Positions 1 to 10,928 of a stretch of 64,000 bases of DNA are shown one piece after another (within the stretch, counting starts at the first letter, position 1; every line of letters starts with the position of its first letter). The stretch covers positions 1,364,001-1,428,000 of the forward strand of contig JAQJZZ010000017.1 of the NCBI GenBank assembly GCA_030077755.1, written 5' to 3'. Source of the stretch: Filosporella fistucella (taxonomy: Eukaryota; Ascomycota; Leotiomycetes; Helotiales). Position numbers and translations under genes: made by a program. Below the pieces are notes generated by a model. The model was given only the letters and a program-made list of their open reading frames with translations. It searched no databases and was not told the DNA's origin.

Positions 1-1008
1 CATGCCAAGACACCCCCTGAACAGGGGTAGGAACTTGACATCAAAATCACTTTCTAAACTTAACTTCACTGCCAATTTTCAGTTATATATGATAAAACAC
101 CACTATTTCAGTACGATCTCATTGTGGGATCGAGAATTAAGTATCTGTTCATTCTTGTGGAGTTTGTTGCCATTATATCGATCTTTGACGCATTTCCATA
201 CTGCACTCAGCTTTAATGCAGGGGCAGCCATCTTCTAAATGGCCGCAACAATACGCTTTCATATATGCATCTACTTCTTAAAGAAATTCCAACTTTAAGT
301 CTGGATTTCCTCAAGGAGAAGAGCCGTCAATAAGTGAGTTTCGTCTCAGTCTCATGTCAAAAGTCCTCAATCTGCATCTTCGATTACACTTTGAAAATAT
401 GAAGAGCTGCATCTGTGTTATCCATGATTCGACATCATTTGAGGTTCAACTTCAAGGAAATGTTCATTTGAAGTTCAAGTCTTTTTATCCGAGCTTGGCG
501 CTTCGAATTTCCTCTAAACAGGAGTATGCAAGGCTACCAAACACTCCTTCATGAACAGCTGCATTGTCTCACCGATTCTACCAGTTCCGAGCAGGATATC
601 TGCCACCTTGCATAGCTGCAAACGCTTCAAGCATACTAATGTTTGAGCAACAGGCCTCATTATCAATTTCCTACAAACAAGAGTCCTACCAAAATCCAAT
701 TCCAAGTTACAGATTAAAGTTACAAGATACACAATATTGTTTTCATCAGACTCAAATTCTTACATCACATATCAAACAACTCGCTGCCCTATTACATCCC
801 TCAGCCACAACTTGCACGATGCCTTTCTTTTGTTGATCTCCTTCTCGCTCCCTCAGCAACCGATGACAACAAGTGCTGGTCCCCAGACAACTTGATCCTT
901 CCGCCCCGGATGTTAAACAGCTGTAACCAGGATATTTGTCTATGGGAGTACAACAGTGCAAGGCCCCAGGGAAGTTACACTACCGGAATATCAGTTTTAA
1001 AATAAGAT
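1..1008. other. Left-edge region, no gene recognised
   Basis: This stretch has only short open frames with no recognisable domain and no convincing intron-exon structure. It probably holds the 3' end of a neighbour outside the window and the 3' flank of the secreted protein gene. A short perfect inverted repeat (CCCCTG-AA-CAGGGG) lies at 14-27. Nothing else is supported. Confidence 0.4.
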
Positions 1009-1791
1009 TTATGTTGACAGAAGACATACAGCGGAGAGTCGCTGTTTCAATGGTTCTTCAGTTGGTTGCGGTGATTCTCCGGTCTCTGAACTTGGACTTT
1101 CGCTCGAGAGAGTAGTAGTGCTACTTGCAACCGGCGTCTGCGAGATTGTTTTTATCGCCTTCGTGCGAGTGACCGGAACATGGTGTTTGATAGTTGTATG
1201 AATAATGAGGTCTGCTAGCGATTTCGTCGGCCCCTTTGCTGGATCATGTTTCGATTTCGTAGGATGACCTCCTGTTGCTGTTCTAGAACTTGCATTGTTG
1301 AAGGTTGACCTAGTACGAATTTCAAAAGTTGTGGGTATCCGCTTTGGAGATGGTCTCGGCAGCTTAGGGCGATTTGATGACTTGGATTTTTGTGTTTCTT
1401 TGTGTTTCTGGGTATGGATAATTGTACTTCTTTGCCTAATAGTTATAGGCGTGTTTTCATGCTGTAGAGTACTTCTAGCACCTGTATGAGTTGACTTATT
1501 GACACGATCAGTCTTCTTCGTATGTACAAGCTCTTCTGTCTTCTTTTTCTCCTGGCCTCTTGGATGAGATGTCGATTGCGCTGAAGAAATTGGAGTAACA
1601 AATATCCCACCAACCACATCAACTGGTGAAGTAGGAGTTGAACTCAAATGATCTTGCTTTGATTGGCCCTTTAGCGAGAAGACCGGTGGAAGGCGGTTGA
1701 TTGTATTGAATTCCATCAACGAGAATGGGAAATCGAATGCCGCTACCATCAGAACAAGTGTGGCGATACTCAAAGAATAAACGAGCTTCAT
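1009..1791 (-). CDS. Hypothetical secreted Ser/Thr- and Lys-rich protein (260 aa)
   Basis: I do not recognise the family. The single-exon frame opens with a typical signal peptide: Lys at position 2, then a hydrophobic stretch to about residue 19. The rest is low-complexity, rich in Ser, Thr, Pro, Lys and Arg, with only one Cys near the C-terminus. It contains several Lys/Arg pairs that could be Kex2-like processing sites. There is no transmembrane segment after the leader and no domain. The composition suggests an extracellular, possibly O-glycosylated or cell-wall-associated protein. An effector role cannot be argued from sequence alone. The start is the only Met that places the hydrophobic leader at the N-terminus. 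It could also be a fortuitous frame, since such composition is poorly constrained. Confidence 0.5.
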   Translation of the reverse strand: MKLVYSLSIATLVLMVAAFDFPFSLMEFNTINRLPPVFSLKGQSKQDHLSSTPTSPVDVVGGIFVTPISSAQSTSHPRGQEKKKTEELVHTKKTDRVNKSTHTGARSTLQHENTPITIRQRSTIIHTQKHKETQKSKSSNRPKLPRPSPKRIPTTFEIRTRSTFNNASSRTATGGHPTKSKHDPAKGPTKSLADLIIHTTIKHHVPVTRTKAIKTISQTPVASSTTTLSSESPSSETGESPQPTEEPLKQRLSAVCLLST

Positions 1792-2253
1792 TTTGTCGAA
1801 TCCGGTTGAAGGATTGTCGTTCTACAGATGAGATACTATTGACTTCGAAGTAAACTCGTTAAAACCCGATATTGTTGCGTATGCATTCCTGATGATCAGG
1901 TGGCTTATCATTGTCGTGCAAGCGTAATTGAAAGCTTGCATTCCTTATGTTACCTAGGTGAGCCTAAGAGATACATCCGACAAGACTTCAATTACAAAAC
2001 TGGCAAACGGAACTCAACATTGGTTTCAACCACCTACCACATACTATGAGGGCTTCCTCGGTCATCTTCGTTGTAATCTTGTCAATTAATACAAAAAGCT
2101 TGCCCATCTCATCCCAAAATTTCACTTCAAACCTACGTTCGCAGCCCGACTATCCAAGTATAATAAGAATTTTCACTTGGTGCCGCAAATCAATGTTGGG
2201 GAATATTATTTTCATGTTATTGTCTTCTCCAACTATATTTACACGAGAGCCAT
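1792..2253. other. Spacer between secreted protein gene and aldo/keto reductase
   Basis: This is the promoter side of the secreted-protein gene and the 3' side of the aldo/keto reductase. No gene or clear regulatory element was seen. Confidence 0.4.
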
Positions 2254-3540
2254 TTACTTCTTGACTGGTCCAATTGCCTGCAAACGAGTGAGCATGGCCA
2301 AACGTGAATACAAGTGTAATACAACATACCTTAGGTGCCTGGACATGTTGCTGGCTTCCAGCCATTCCCATCAACCAGATATCATTAGGACTTTGAACCC
2401 CCTTAGGTCCGCCCAGGAAATTTAACGGGAATCCAATATCAAATGGATGAGCGCCCTCAATAGCATCCACGTCCTCATCACTTAGTTCCAAACTCAAACC
2501 CTCAATATTGCCCTTCAAGTGCTCGATTTTGCGACCACCAACAATGGGGAAAACATATGGAGTCTTCCTCATCACATATGCTAACGCGACACTAGTGATC
2601 TGAGTGTTTTTCTCCTTGGCAATCTTCTCCAAAACTTTGCTGATCTTGATCGCTGCCTCGCTGGCCTCCCCGAGATTTCTGCCTCCGGAAGCCTTTCGCT
2701 GTTCATCAGATTTGAAGTTTCCACCTCCGAGAGCACCCCATGGGCACAAACCCATACCTTCTGCTGCCGCCATACCAATAATCTCGCGCTCGAAATCACG
2801 GTTCTCGGCCGACCACCTGCCTTGATAGACGGAGAATTGGCGAAAACCGTTTTGGCGAGCGTATTCGTTGCACTTAGACACGACCCAGGCAGGTGTGTCG
2901 GAAATACCTAGGTAAAGCACTTTACCTTGTAGAACCAAGGCATTGAGCGACTGCATGAGCTCTGGAATGGAGCAGGTGAAATCCCACCAGTGGACATAGA
3001 GCTGGTAAAAGTTAGAGAGGACGAAATCAATTGTCTGGTGAATATCTTACAAGGTCAATATAGCTAGTTTGGAGCTTCTTCAAGCTTGCTTCAAGCGAGA
3101 GGTGAAGGGACTTGGTTCCATTTCCAGTGGAGTTGATCAGAATCTCCTTATCTGCATGAGATCCTCTGTAGCAAGTAGTAAATTTTGTGGCGATGACCAT
3201 CTGGTCTCTGACACCCTTCTCTTTCATCCATTCGCCAATCCATTGCTCCGATTGCTCGTCCTGGTAGTTGTTTGCGGTGTCAATGAAATTGCCGCCAGAT
3301 TCATAGAAGTAGTCGAGAATTTCGAAGGTGGTTTTCTTGTCACATTCACCCATAAAGCTTTTCCTAGTAAACGTCAGAATGCTGTGAGTTAGTCAATGAA
3401 TAAATGTAAACTTACCAGGCGTCACCAAAGTTCATGGCACCGAGGCACAGTGGACTGACTCTGACGGATGCCGTTGGAGAGAGCATACGATAGTGACCAA
3501 GACCGGTCTTTGGAGGGGCTTTGGGTGCAAAGACAGACAT
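2254..3540 (-). CDS. Aldo/keto reductase (AAD / norsolorinic-acid-reductase-like), 377 aa
   Basis: Predicted NADPH-dependent cytosolic oxidoreductase of the aldo/keto reductase superfamily, nearest in feel to yeast Aad-type aryl-alcohol dehydrogenases. Four exons: 3416-3540, 3051-3363, 2330-3001 and 2254-2277. All introns have GT-AG ends, and the sum is 378 codons. The last exon encodes only about eight residues, ending PVKK. Without it the frame would run on into unrelated sequence. The catalytic tetrad is visible: Asp70 and Tyr75 (in FIDTANNY), Lys102 (IATKF) and His150 (YVHWWD). The C-terminal half carries the usual cofactor-loop sequence, ending with GMAGSQQHV. The start gives the expected MSVFAPKAPP N-terminus. 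The substrate cannot be told from sequence. It is divergent to the MFS permease 1.5 kb away, but co-regulation is only a guess. Confidence 0.9.
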
Positions 3541-4567
3541 TTCGGTAAGTGTGGAGTGGGATTTGGGCAAAGAGAACAGTTGTATTTTGTGGAGTCAATT
3601 GGAATATGAGTGATAGTAACTTGGAAGATGAGAACGAAGGAAACCAGCTATACTTATACTCCCGGATGATCTCATGATATCGGCTTTTACCTCGAACCTT
3701 TGACCCCTCTGTTGGCCAGCTTCAACGACATATCCGCCTTAGCTCCGAAATTGCCATTGAGCTTCGGCGAAACCTCGAAACGGTGGTACTCGTATGGATC
3801 CGAACCATTCAAAAGTCTGGTTGCTACAAAGTAATGTAGGAAGCTCATGCAAGTAGCTGATGATGTCGAGGGGTTTTCCCGGAGATACTGTTGGTGCATC
3901 ATGGTGGGGTTGTCTGATGTTGCTCTAGAATTGCAAGCTCCCCATACAAAGCCAAGCCCTAGGTTCTCTTCCGCTCTCCACCTCCTGCACACTGGTCATT
4001 GCGTACACGCGAATACCTTAAATCCGGTGCCAGTTTAATCATGATGCTGCTATGATGGGACCTTTCTGGGCAAATAAACTTTTACATCCTGACCTTGGCC
4101 TCGGGACTGGGTGAGGATCTCGAAACCGAGTACTACGTAGTCTGACCGAATGCGGGTACGAATATGCATAGTCGAATGCCCTCCGTATCGGCGGTTATGT
4201 TTCCGAGGGACCAATGTCTCATTCACGGGCTGCCTAACAACCTTCTCGAACAAGAGGTCTCAGTTAGACTTGTTTCTGTGCAGGATAATTCAATTGAAAG
4301 ATTTCAACTCATTCATTTTCGAGAAATCCCGGGACATTCTTTCAGGTCCCCTCTTACATTGAGCAGATTTGAAGACTTCGAACTGCAAAGCTGCAAAGTG
4401 CAAAGAATAAACCCTCTTATCAAATTGAAGACTGGATAAACTTGAGATCACTGCTATACTATTTTATTTCCGCCGTACGTTCGCTCATTCTCAGGTCAGA
4501 AGCAGGAGTAACCAAGCCATCGGTTTGCCCTGCATTCTTTCTTTTGTCTCCAAGTCTCTATGCATCC

Positions 4568-4629
4568 CATGGTCCTTTGTTTCTTGGATAAAAGCTTGTT
4601 CCCAAAATGGCAATTTCGTAAGCCTTCAA
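4568..4629. repeat. Imperfect direct repeat, copy A
   Basis: About 60 bases starting CATGGTCCTTTG and ending near GTAAGCCTTCAA. It recurs with roughly 80% identity 126 bases downstream (4694-4754). It is not coding in any frame I can support. Confidence 0.6.
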
Positions 4630-4693
4630 TTTCTTTCTTGGTGTCCCCTGTTTCCCTGTAAATATACTGCATCTCGTCGATTGTGATTTAACT

Positions 4694-4754
4694 CATGGTC
4701 CTTTGACTTGGACAAAAGCCTCTTCCCCCAATTGGCAATTCCATAAGCCTCAAA
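4694..4754. repeat. Imperfect direct repeat, copy B
   Basis: Second copy of the repeat at 4568-4629, with a two-base gap after CCTTTG and scattered transitions. The divergence looks like an old local duplication and does not resemble a mobile element end. Confidence 0.6.
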
Positions 4755-4943
4755 TAGCTGCCATTAGGCTTTCCTACGTCACGGCTTGATAATCAGCGAA
4801 GCCAGTTAAACCCCGACATAAGAAATACGGAGTTCATCACGTGGATGAGATCTACTCTGAAAGTGCGGAATTGACTACGGAGCCGGCCGTTAGTGCACAT
4901 TTATTTCTACATCCCCCCCCGCTCTCCACTTTCATTCTTTTCA

Positions 4944-4950
4944 TATAAAA
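4944..4950 (+). promoter_or_regulatory. TATA-like element upstream of MFS permease
   Basis: TATAAAA lies about 75 bases before the ATG at 5020 and is followed by a pyrimidine-rich stretch, the usual arrangement of a filamentous-fungal core promoter. Confidence 0.5.
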
Positions 4951-5019
4951 CTCTTTTTCCACAATTCTCTGCGTCTCGACGCTTTGCTTTTGACCACTTG
5001 AATCGTTTTGGTGTGGCGA

Positions 5020-6651
5020 ATGAACAGAGAGAGCACAAATCTAGCAGAGGCCAGCTGCTTGAAAAAACACCAACTTTCTCAAAATGTCGACTGTCAAGTG
5101 AAAAATACTTCCCAGGATGTCGAAAAGGCCGAAGTGAACCTTTCGGATGGAGCAGTTGCAGATAAATATGTAACTGATCTCGAATTCACCCGAGATTCAA
5201 ATCAAAGGGGTGTGTTGGGACGATCGATCAACTCTGACGATTCGAGTCTTGACGATTCCTCTCTGGACGATGCTTCCATTGACGACAAAGACGACTTTCC
5301 CGAAGGAGGCCTCAAAGGGTAAGTTTCCATTCACTATACTCTTCACAGCCATACAAGGTAGTTTTCGTACCGAAAACTTCAAATAGTTTCATAGCTCGGA
5401 TCTAATTCTGTATAGATGGTCCGTGGTCTTAGGCTCCTTCTGTGGCTCCTTCTCGGTCTTTGGAATCATCAATAGCACAGCTATCCTACTGGAATATTTT
5501 AGCACCCATCAACTGAAAGACAGCTCGCCCAGCCAAATAGGATGGATCTTCGGTCTTGCACTGTTTCTGACATTTTTCTGCGGTGCACCAATTGGTCCAC
5601 TATTCGACTCCTACGGGCCAAGAATTTTGATCTTTTGCGGAAGTGTCCTACTCATTGCTTCCATGTTTCTGCTGGGACTATGTTCTCGTATGTTCCTTCC
5701 TTCATTGAAACCTACCTATGCTGATCTCCTGCAGAGTATTGGCATTTCATAATGGTATACAGTGTTCTCAATGGCATTGGTGGGTGTCTCATCAACACTC
5801 CCTGTATCGCTTCAATTGGTCACTTCTTTCTTGTGAAACGAGGAAATGCAACTGGTATAGCCATGACTTCTGGCTCTCTTGGAGGTATCATCTTTCCATT
5901 GATGTTGCAAAAGCTGTTCCCAGCTGTAGGCTTCGCGTGGGCAACTCGAATTCTTGGATTCATTCTTGTCTTCCTTCTAGCCATCGCCAACCTTCTCGTC
6001 CGAAGTCGCCTTCCAAGGAAACCAATGGCCAGTTTCAAGAGCGTATCGCCTGACTTTACAGTCTTCAAGGATCTCCCGTTCACGCTTGTGACTGTAGGTA
6101 TTTTCATGATGGAATGGGGCATTTTCGTCCCATTGACGTACATCACCTCATACACCACCTCCCACGGTCACAGCTCAGCTTTTGGTTTCCAGATCATCGC
6201 TATCTTGAACGCAGGCTCTTTCTTTGGCAGATTCTTCGCTGGTCTAGTCGCTGATATGATCGGCCGAATGAATACACTCATTCTCAGTATTGCAATGTGT
6301 TTCATCGCATGCTTCGGACTCTGGCTGCCCGCAAGCGAATCAACAGCTATGATTGTAGTCTTTGCTGTCATATTTGGTTTTGTCAGCGGAAGCAATCTAA
6401 GTCTGAGTCCTGTCTGTGTGGGCCAGCTTTGTAAGACGGAACATTACGGCAGGTATTTTGCGACGTGTTGGATGTTCGTGGCTTTTGGGACGCTGACCGG
6501 CCTTCCAATCGCTGGACAAATCCTCACTGCCAGCGGAGGCAACTACACAGGTGTTATTGTCTTCGCTGGCATGTCCTATGTAGCTGCCTGTGGATGCCTC
6601 ATTGCCGCTAGAGTGCTCAAAGTCGGCTGGAAGATTACTGCAGTCTACTAG
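5020..6651 (+). CDS. MFS permease, monocarboxylate-porter type (495 aa)
   Basis: Plasma-membrane major facilitator of the fungal MCT-like family (related to yeast Mch proteins and riboflavin/monocarboxylate permeases). Exons 5020-5318, 5416-5687 and 5735-6651 give 496 codons. The cytosolic N-terminus of about 100 residues is strongly acidic and includes a short repeated Asp-Asp-Ser-Ser-Leu unit. It is followed by twelve predicted helices. The first begins at GWSVVLGSFCGSF, with the family-typical FGIINSTAILLEYF after it. The loop between helices 2 and 3 has the MFS-like DSYGPR. The second half has GRFFAGLVADMIGR, matching the repeated MFS A-motif. The substrate is unknown; many family members do not transport monocarboxylates. 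The start at 5020 is the first ATG in frame. Confidence 0.9.
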
Positions 6652-7513
6652 ACACAGGACATTCAACGATTTCACTAGTCGAAGGAGATTAGTGACTTGA
6701 AAGAGGAGGATATAGATACAAAGCTACTCAGAACTTGGGATGGTACATGATCACGTTTTGCATTTGATATTAACAATTTAAACAAAATCTTTCCTTTCTC
6801 GTCACTCATTTGCCTCATTTACATAGCTAGACAAATATATAAATCTTGTCTTTTCTGAATCACCCTGCCCACTTCAAATGATTTCTTTCTGTAACAGTAT
6901 AAGAGCCATTGAAAGAATTACGACGACTAAATGTATGGCCAATTGAACTCTTCGCTCTCTTCGCGCTCAAAGCACGTAACGCGCAGAGAGCGCACCACGC
7001 GCACAACGTGCAACAAGCCCTTACGACATTCTGCAGAGGTGTGCCAATGTGACAGTTGAGCGGCGTCTGTGGGACATCATCTCACAGCTTAATGGTCTTG
7101 CAACTCGCGGAGATTGTGGAGACTGAAAACTATTTGGGTATCTGTCTCTGGAAATGTTGGTTGTCTCGAGTTATTGCAAAGTCTTGTTGCCACGATCTCT
7201 CACTTTAGGGTAAATTTCTATGACTAAGATGGCAATGCTTGGGAGGCTGACTGTTCCAGTTGATACATGAACTTCTGGAGGCCCATTTCACTCACAACCT
7301 ACGAATTGATTCGGGTCAGAAGCCAAGGCCAGGAGTTGCCAGGGACATTCAATTGGGTTGAGCTTGGTAACCTCGATTCAAAATCTCAAGCAGAGAGTAT
7401 ATATGCTGCATTTATGATCCACAATATATCTACACGACATCCAAACCATGTCCAGCCAACCCACAACTCCAAATCCATGCTTTTCATCCCCAACCTGGTG
7501 TACATTGGCCCAT
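6652..7513. other. Convergent spacer with GC-rich inverted repeats
   Basis: This is the 3' flank of the MFS permease and of the oppositely oriented Mdv1 gene. No gene is supported; the open frame over 7267-7575 runs into the Mdv1 3' end and looks fortuitous. A GC-rich patch at 6953-7011 holds two overlapping inverted repeats within otherwise AT-rich sequence. Confidence 0.5.
6953..7011. repeat. Two overlapping, mutually exclusive inverted repeats
   Basis: CGCTCTCT at 6953-6960 pairs with AGAGAGCG at 6985-6992, and GCGC at 6963-6966 can extend the stem by pairing with 6981-6984. Alternatively GCACGT (6972-6977) plus GCGC (6981-6984) pair with GCGC (6999-7002) plus ACGTGC (7006-7011). Both folds use 6981-6984, so they cannot form together. 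Confidence 0.55.
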
Positions 7514-9642
7514 CTAACAGGTCCATATGCCCACGATGCCATCCCGCCGCCCCTCTGTCAGGTAACCATCTTTGATTCGAACCCTTTCTACTATAGCAGG
7601 TGATTTGCCGTCTTCCTCAGCAGTGACACCTGCACCACAGTCCCAGTGGCGACCATCGGTCTTATCATACACTTTGACTACATCTTCGCCGGCAGCAGAC
7701 ACGATTCTACGATTGTCGAACATCATACTAGTAATTGGGGCATCGTATGCGTAAGCATCATAGATAGCACCTGTCCGGAGATCCCAAATCTGAGGTGATG
7801 TTAGAATTTGTGTCAATGACATGAGCAGAGAACTTACTCGAATACTTCGATCCAAGCTACCAGTGATCAAATGCACATCATCGAACTGAAGACATGTCAC
7901 TGGGCCTGTATGCCCAACGAGACTTCGATGAACTTGGCCACTTCGTAAATCCCATAGCCTGACCATACCATCAGCTGTTCCACATGCCAAAGCTGCATCG
8001 AAAACCTGGACAGCTCCGACAAAGTCAGCTGAAGCATCAGGCAATTTTCCAGTCTGACGCCATGTTCCCTCATTGGAGCCCATGGTGGCCGAAGCTTGCG
8101 CTGCTGCCCACATAACATCCAAGGTTTGGACACAACGGCCCTTTTCAAGATCCCATTGTCGTAGTGTTTTATCTGCTGATCCAGAGATAAGAGTATCTCC
8201 TCTGAAGTACAATGCAGTGACTTCGTCAACATGGGCCTCTAACGTAAACAGAGGGCAGTCTGACATGCTACCAGCTGGTGGATCTGGCTCGCCATCTTCT
8301 GGATTTCCAAATGCGAGCGGATCTTCATCGTCATCACCATCTTTGTTGATACGATTGTCTTGAGGATCGTAATGCGCTTTGCTCAAATCCCATAGACGGA
8401 TTGTAGCATCCATAGATCCCGTAGCCACAATATTGTCCTCGACCTGAAGGGCCCGGACGGAAGCAGTATGACCTTCAAGAAGGCCAATGCATCGCCCGGC
8501 ATTCATGTCCCAGACTTTGACTGTGTCATCAAGAGCCGCGGTCACCATGGTACCAAATGGGACATCAAAATCGAGAGTAGTAATAGCATCATTATGGGCA
8601 CGGGTTTCTCGAATCATTGACCCCGGCTCGAAATGCTCATGAAGAATAGGCATAGATTTTCGTCGAATTGTCTTATGACGTTTAGGTTTTGATGGAGTTG
8701 AGCTTGCAGAAGGCAGCTTTTCGTAGATGGACTCTGACATGAATGAAGCATCCATGGCCGGGTCTTCAATAGCTTCAAGATCCTCGTCGGCCTTTGATGA
8801 TTTAGCAAATGCTTCAAGGTCATCCAGCTGCTCTTGGGCATCTTCAAGGCGGTTCTCAACATCAAGAACTATAATTCAGTTAGCAAAATTCACAGCCAGA
8901 AAATTATGATCCGCTACACACTGTCATGCTCCAACATCGCCTCCTCTTGTTCGAGGCCTGCTAACCGGTCCAAAACGATTTTCCTCATACTATTGAGGTT
9001 CGAAATCTTGTTATCAATCTCTCTAATCTCACTACTTGCCATATTTTTCCGTATCCCCATCATGTCTAACCGATGATTCAAAGAATTCTGCTCCTTCTTT
9101 AGCTTGCCTATTGTTGGAGGGGTCTCCGAATCTGATTTATCGTCTTCTAATAACTTCCTCCCCCTCGATATCCGCCTTCTGTGTCTCTTCCCATCGGGAC
9201 TGCTTTCCGGTAAGGTAGCTTGGAATCCTTGGAACAGCGAATACGCATTTTCATCCTCTGGTATGTTATTGAGGAGCTCGTCGGGCAAGAAGGTCAGAGC
9301 ACGGTACTGGATTTCTGAGGTCGAAAGCTTGGAGCGAACTAGATCTGTAGGCGTAGTTTTGGCAAAAGAGAAGACGCTTCTTTGAAGGTTCGGCCTCCTT
9401 AATTGTTTGTGTAGGTCCGTCATAGCATTTTGGTAATGTGTGCCCGAAGTTGGATCTGTGAGAGGTCCCATCAAATGGCCCGCCGTCGTTGTAACTTTAC
9501 GTCCAAAAGCCTCCAATCCTCGGGTCTATAACATATGAGCAAGAAGATCAGGAGCCGTGGATACACCTACGGATATTATGGAGGAGTCTTCATCTGCTGG
9601 TCCTCGAAACGGAGAGGCATTGCGGCTGCGCGAACCGGCCAT
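7514..9642 (-). CDS. MDV1: Mitochondrial division protein 1 (WD40 adaptor), 660 aa
   Basis: Adaptor on the mitochondrial outer membrane that binds Fis1 through its N-terminal region and recruits the dynamin Dnm1 through a C-terminal beta-propeller. Four exons: 9571-9642, 8922-9525, 7838-8868 and 7514-7789 (661 codons with stop). The first intron is only 45 bases, a multiple of three, and contains an in-frame stop. Skipping it joins an N-terminus starting [12 protein letters not shown] to [16 protein letters not shown], the family's conserved entry. A helical region covers roughly residues 28-150. A coiled coil rich in Leu/Glu/Lys spans about 164-250. Seven WD repeats follow from about residue 300, with repeated GH...D...WD patterns such as VKVWDM, IRLWDL and LRQWDLE. 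The gene is divergent from chorismate mutase across 407 bases. Confidence 0.9.
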
Positions 9643-9800
9643 ACGTTCTCTTTCACCGTATGCAAAACATGTAAAGCTTGAAAATTATGTGTGTCGTGGT
9701 TTCGAGGCTCGAAAATGCTGGTGCGGATGTCTGGTACAAATTTTGGATTGCTTGTTTATATCTTGGTCGTGTGAACGGCGATGATGCTGGCTGGTGGTGG

Positions 9801-9828
9801 CAAGCCACAGGTGTTTAGCTGTGGCTTG
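9801..9828. repeat. Perfect 10-bp inverted repeat, 8-base loop
   Basis: CAAGCCACAG and CTGTGGCTTG flank an 8-base loop. It is located in the shared promoter of MDV1 and chorismate mutase. It could be a dimeric regulator site or a cruciform-prone element. Confidence 0.6.
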
Positions 9829-9879
9829 ACACGGCCGCACAGGGGTCCACTGCAACTGCAAGGCAAGGTTCTCGATTGT

Positions 9880-9926
9880 TGACTCGGAATCAATTAGAAT
9901 TCACTCTTTCCGCCAGCCAATGAGTC
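9880..9926 (+). promoter_or_regulatory. Candidate CPC1/Gcn4 sites upstream of chorismate mutase
   Basis: TGACTC at 9880-9885, and TGAGTC at 9921-9926 (GACTCA on the other strand), each match six of seven bases of the general amino-acid-control site TGACTCA. They lie about 125-170 bases before the chorismate mutase ATG. Cross-pathway control of this enzyme's pathway is well established in fungi. Binding here is inference. Confidence 0.45.
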
Positions 9927-10049
9927 TGGAGACCACGGAACTTTTCAGAACGTCAATTCAAGAATAATTGTGTAACATCGCTATAATTGCTTCTTTGCAT
10001 TAGTTTGTCACACAAAGCTGTACCATAGCTACACTACCCCCACTTCAGC

Positions 10050-10897
10050 ATGGATGCCGCAATCGATCTCTCAGATGCCTCCAAGGCTCTGGACTTGGCC
10101 AATATCAGATTTCAGCTCATGTAAGCCCTCGTAAAGCTTCATACAGTATTCATCCAGCTGACATTGGTTTCCTCAGTCGACTAGAAGACACAATCACTTT
10201 TCATCTTATTGAAAGAGTTCAATTCCCATTCAATGGGACAATTTACAGACCAGGTGCCTTGAAGATTCCCAACAGCGAGCTCAGCTTCCTCGATTGGACT
10301 CTCAGGGAAAGAGAGAAACTCGATTCCCTGATCCGCCGTTTCGAATCCCCAGACGAATATCCTTTTTTCCCTGATGCCCTTCAGAAGCCAATTTTACAAC
10401 CCCTCCACTACCCTAAAATATTACACAAGAACAATGTGAACGTCAACGAGAAGATTAAGGAGAGCTATATCGAGCATTTCCTCCCAACCGCATGCGCGGA
10501 CTTTGGGAGACAAGACAGGGGTGAGACTGAGGAGAATTACGGTTCATCCGCTACTGCAGATATCAACTGTTTACAATCCCTTTCTCGAAGAATTCACTTT
10601 GGAAAGTTTGTAGCCGAGTCGAAGTTTCAAACGGAACAAGAGAAATTTACCGCCTTAATCAAGGCCGGAGATCGTGAGGGGATTGGAGCTGCTATCACGA
10701 ACGAGGCAGTAGAGAAGAAGGTATTGGAAAGATTGGGCTTGAAGGCTCGCACTTATGGTACCGACCCAAGCACAGGTGTGGAGGGACCAACGAAGATCAA
10801 TGCAGAGGCGGTTGTTACGATGTACAGAGATTTCGTCATTCCACTTACCAAGGAGGTCGAGGTCGAGTACTTGATGCAACGCCTAGAGCCAGAGTAA
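10050..10897 (+). CDS. ARO7: Chorismate mutase, AroQ eukaryotic type (263 aa)
   Basis: Converts chorismate to prephenate, the first committed step to phenylalanine and tyrosine; all-helical dimeric enzyme of the cytosol. Exons 10050-10120 and 10177-10897 encode 263 residues, close to the 256 of yeast Aro7. The N-terminus [19 protein letters not shown] is the family hallmark, including the active-site Arg on helix 1. The middle has [20 protein letters not shown], and the end [20 protein letters not shown] is also typical. The regulatory Trp/Tyr-binding region is of normal length, so allostery like that of yeast Aro7 is expected but not proven. Its stop lies only 31 bases from the stop of the convergent BCP1 gene, so the 3' UTRs probably overlap. 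Confidence 0.95.
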
Positions 10898-10928
10898 ATG
10901 TAATTTCTTGTTCCTGATAAGTGCATGT

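Larger units (their letters stand above)
3541..5019. other. 1.5-kb divergent intergenic region
   Basis: This region separates the aldo/keto reductase and the MFS permease, which are transcribed away from each other. No convincing gene was found. It contains an imperfect direct repeat at 4568-4629 and 4694-4754, several CGG-containing short motifs near 4825-4890, and a TATA box followed by a pyrimidine-rich tract just before the permease. Confidence 0.5.
9643..10049. promoter_or_regulatory. Bidirectional promoter, MDV1 / chorismate mutase
   Basis: This 407-base region between two divergent starts contains a perfect 10-bp inverted repeat with an 8-base loop (9801-9828), a CCAAT pentamer (9917-9921) and two partial Gcn4/CPC1-type sites. 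It holds no gene. Confidence 0.6.

Noticed and set aside
7267..7575. Open frame of 102 codons on the plus strand
   Set aside because: Overlaps the 3' end of the well-supported MDV1 gene and has no domain or splice support.
9514..9516. Start of MDV1 inside exon 2
   Set aside because: The codon is TTG, not ATG; a 45-base intron upstream joins a proper Met at 9642 with a family-like N-terminus.
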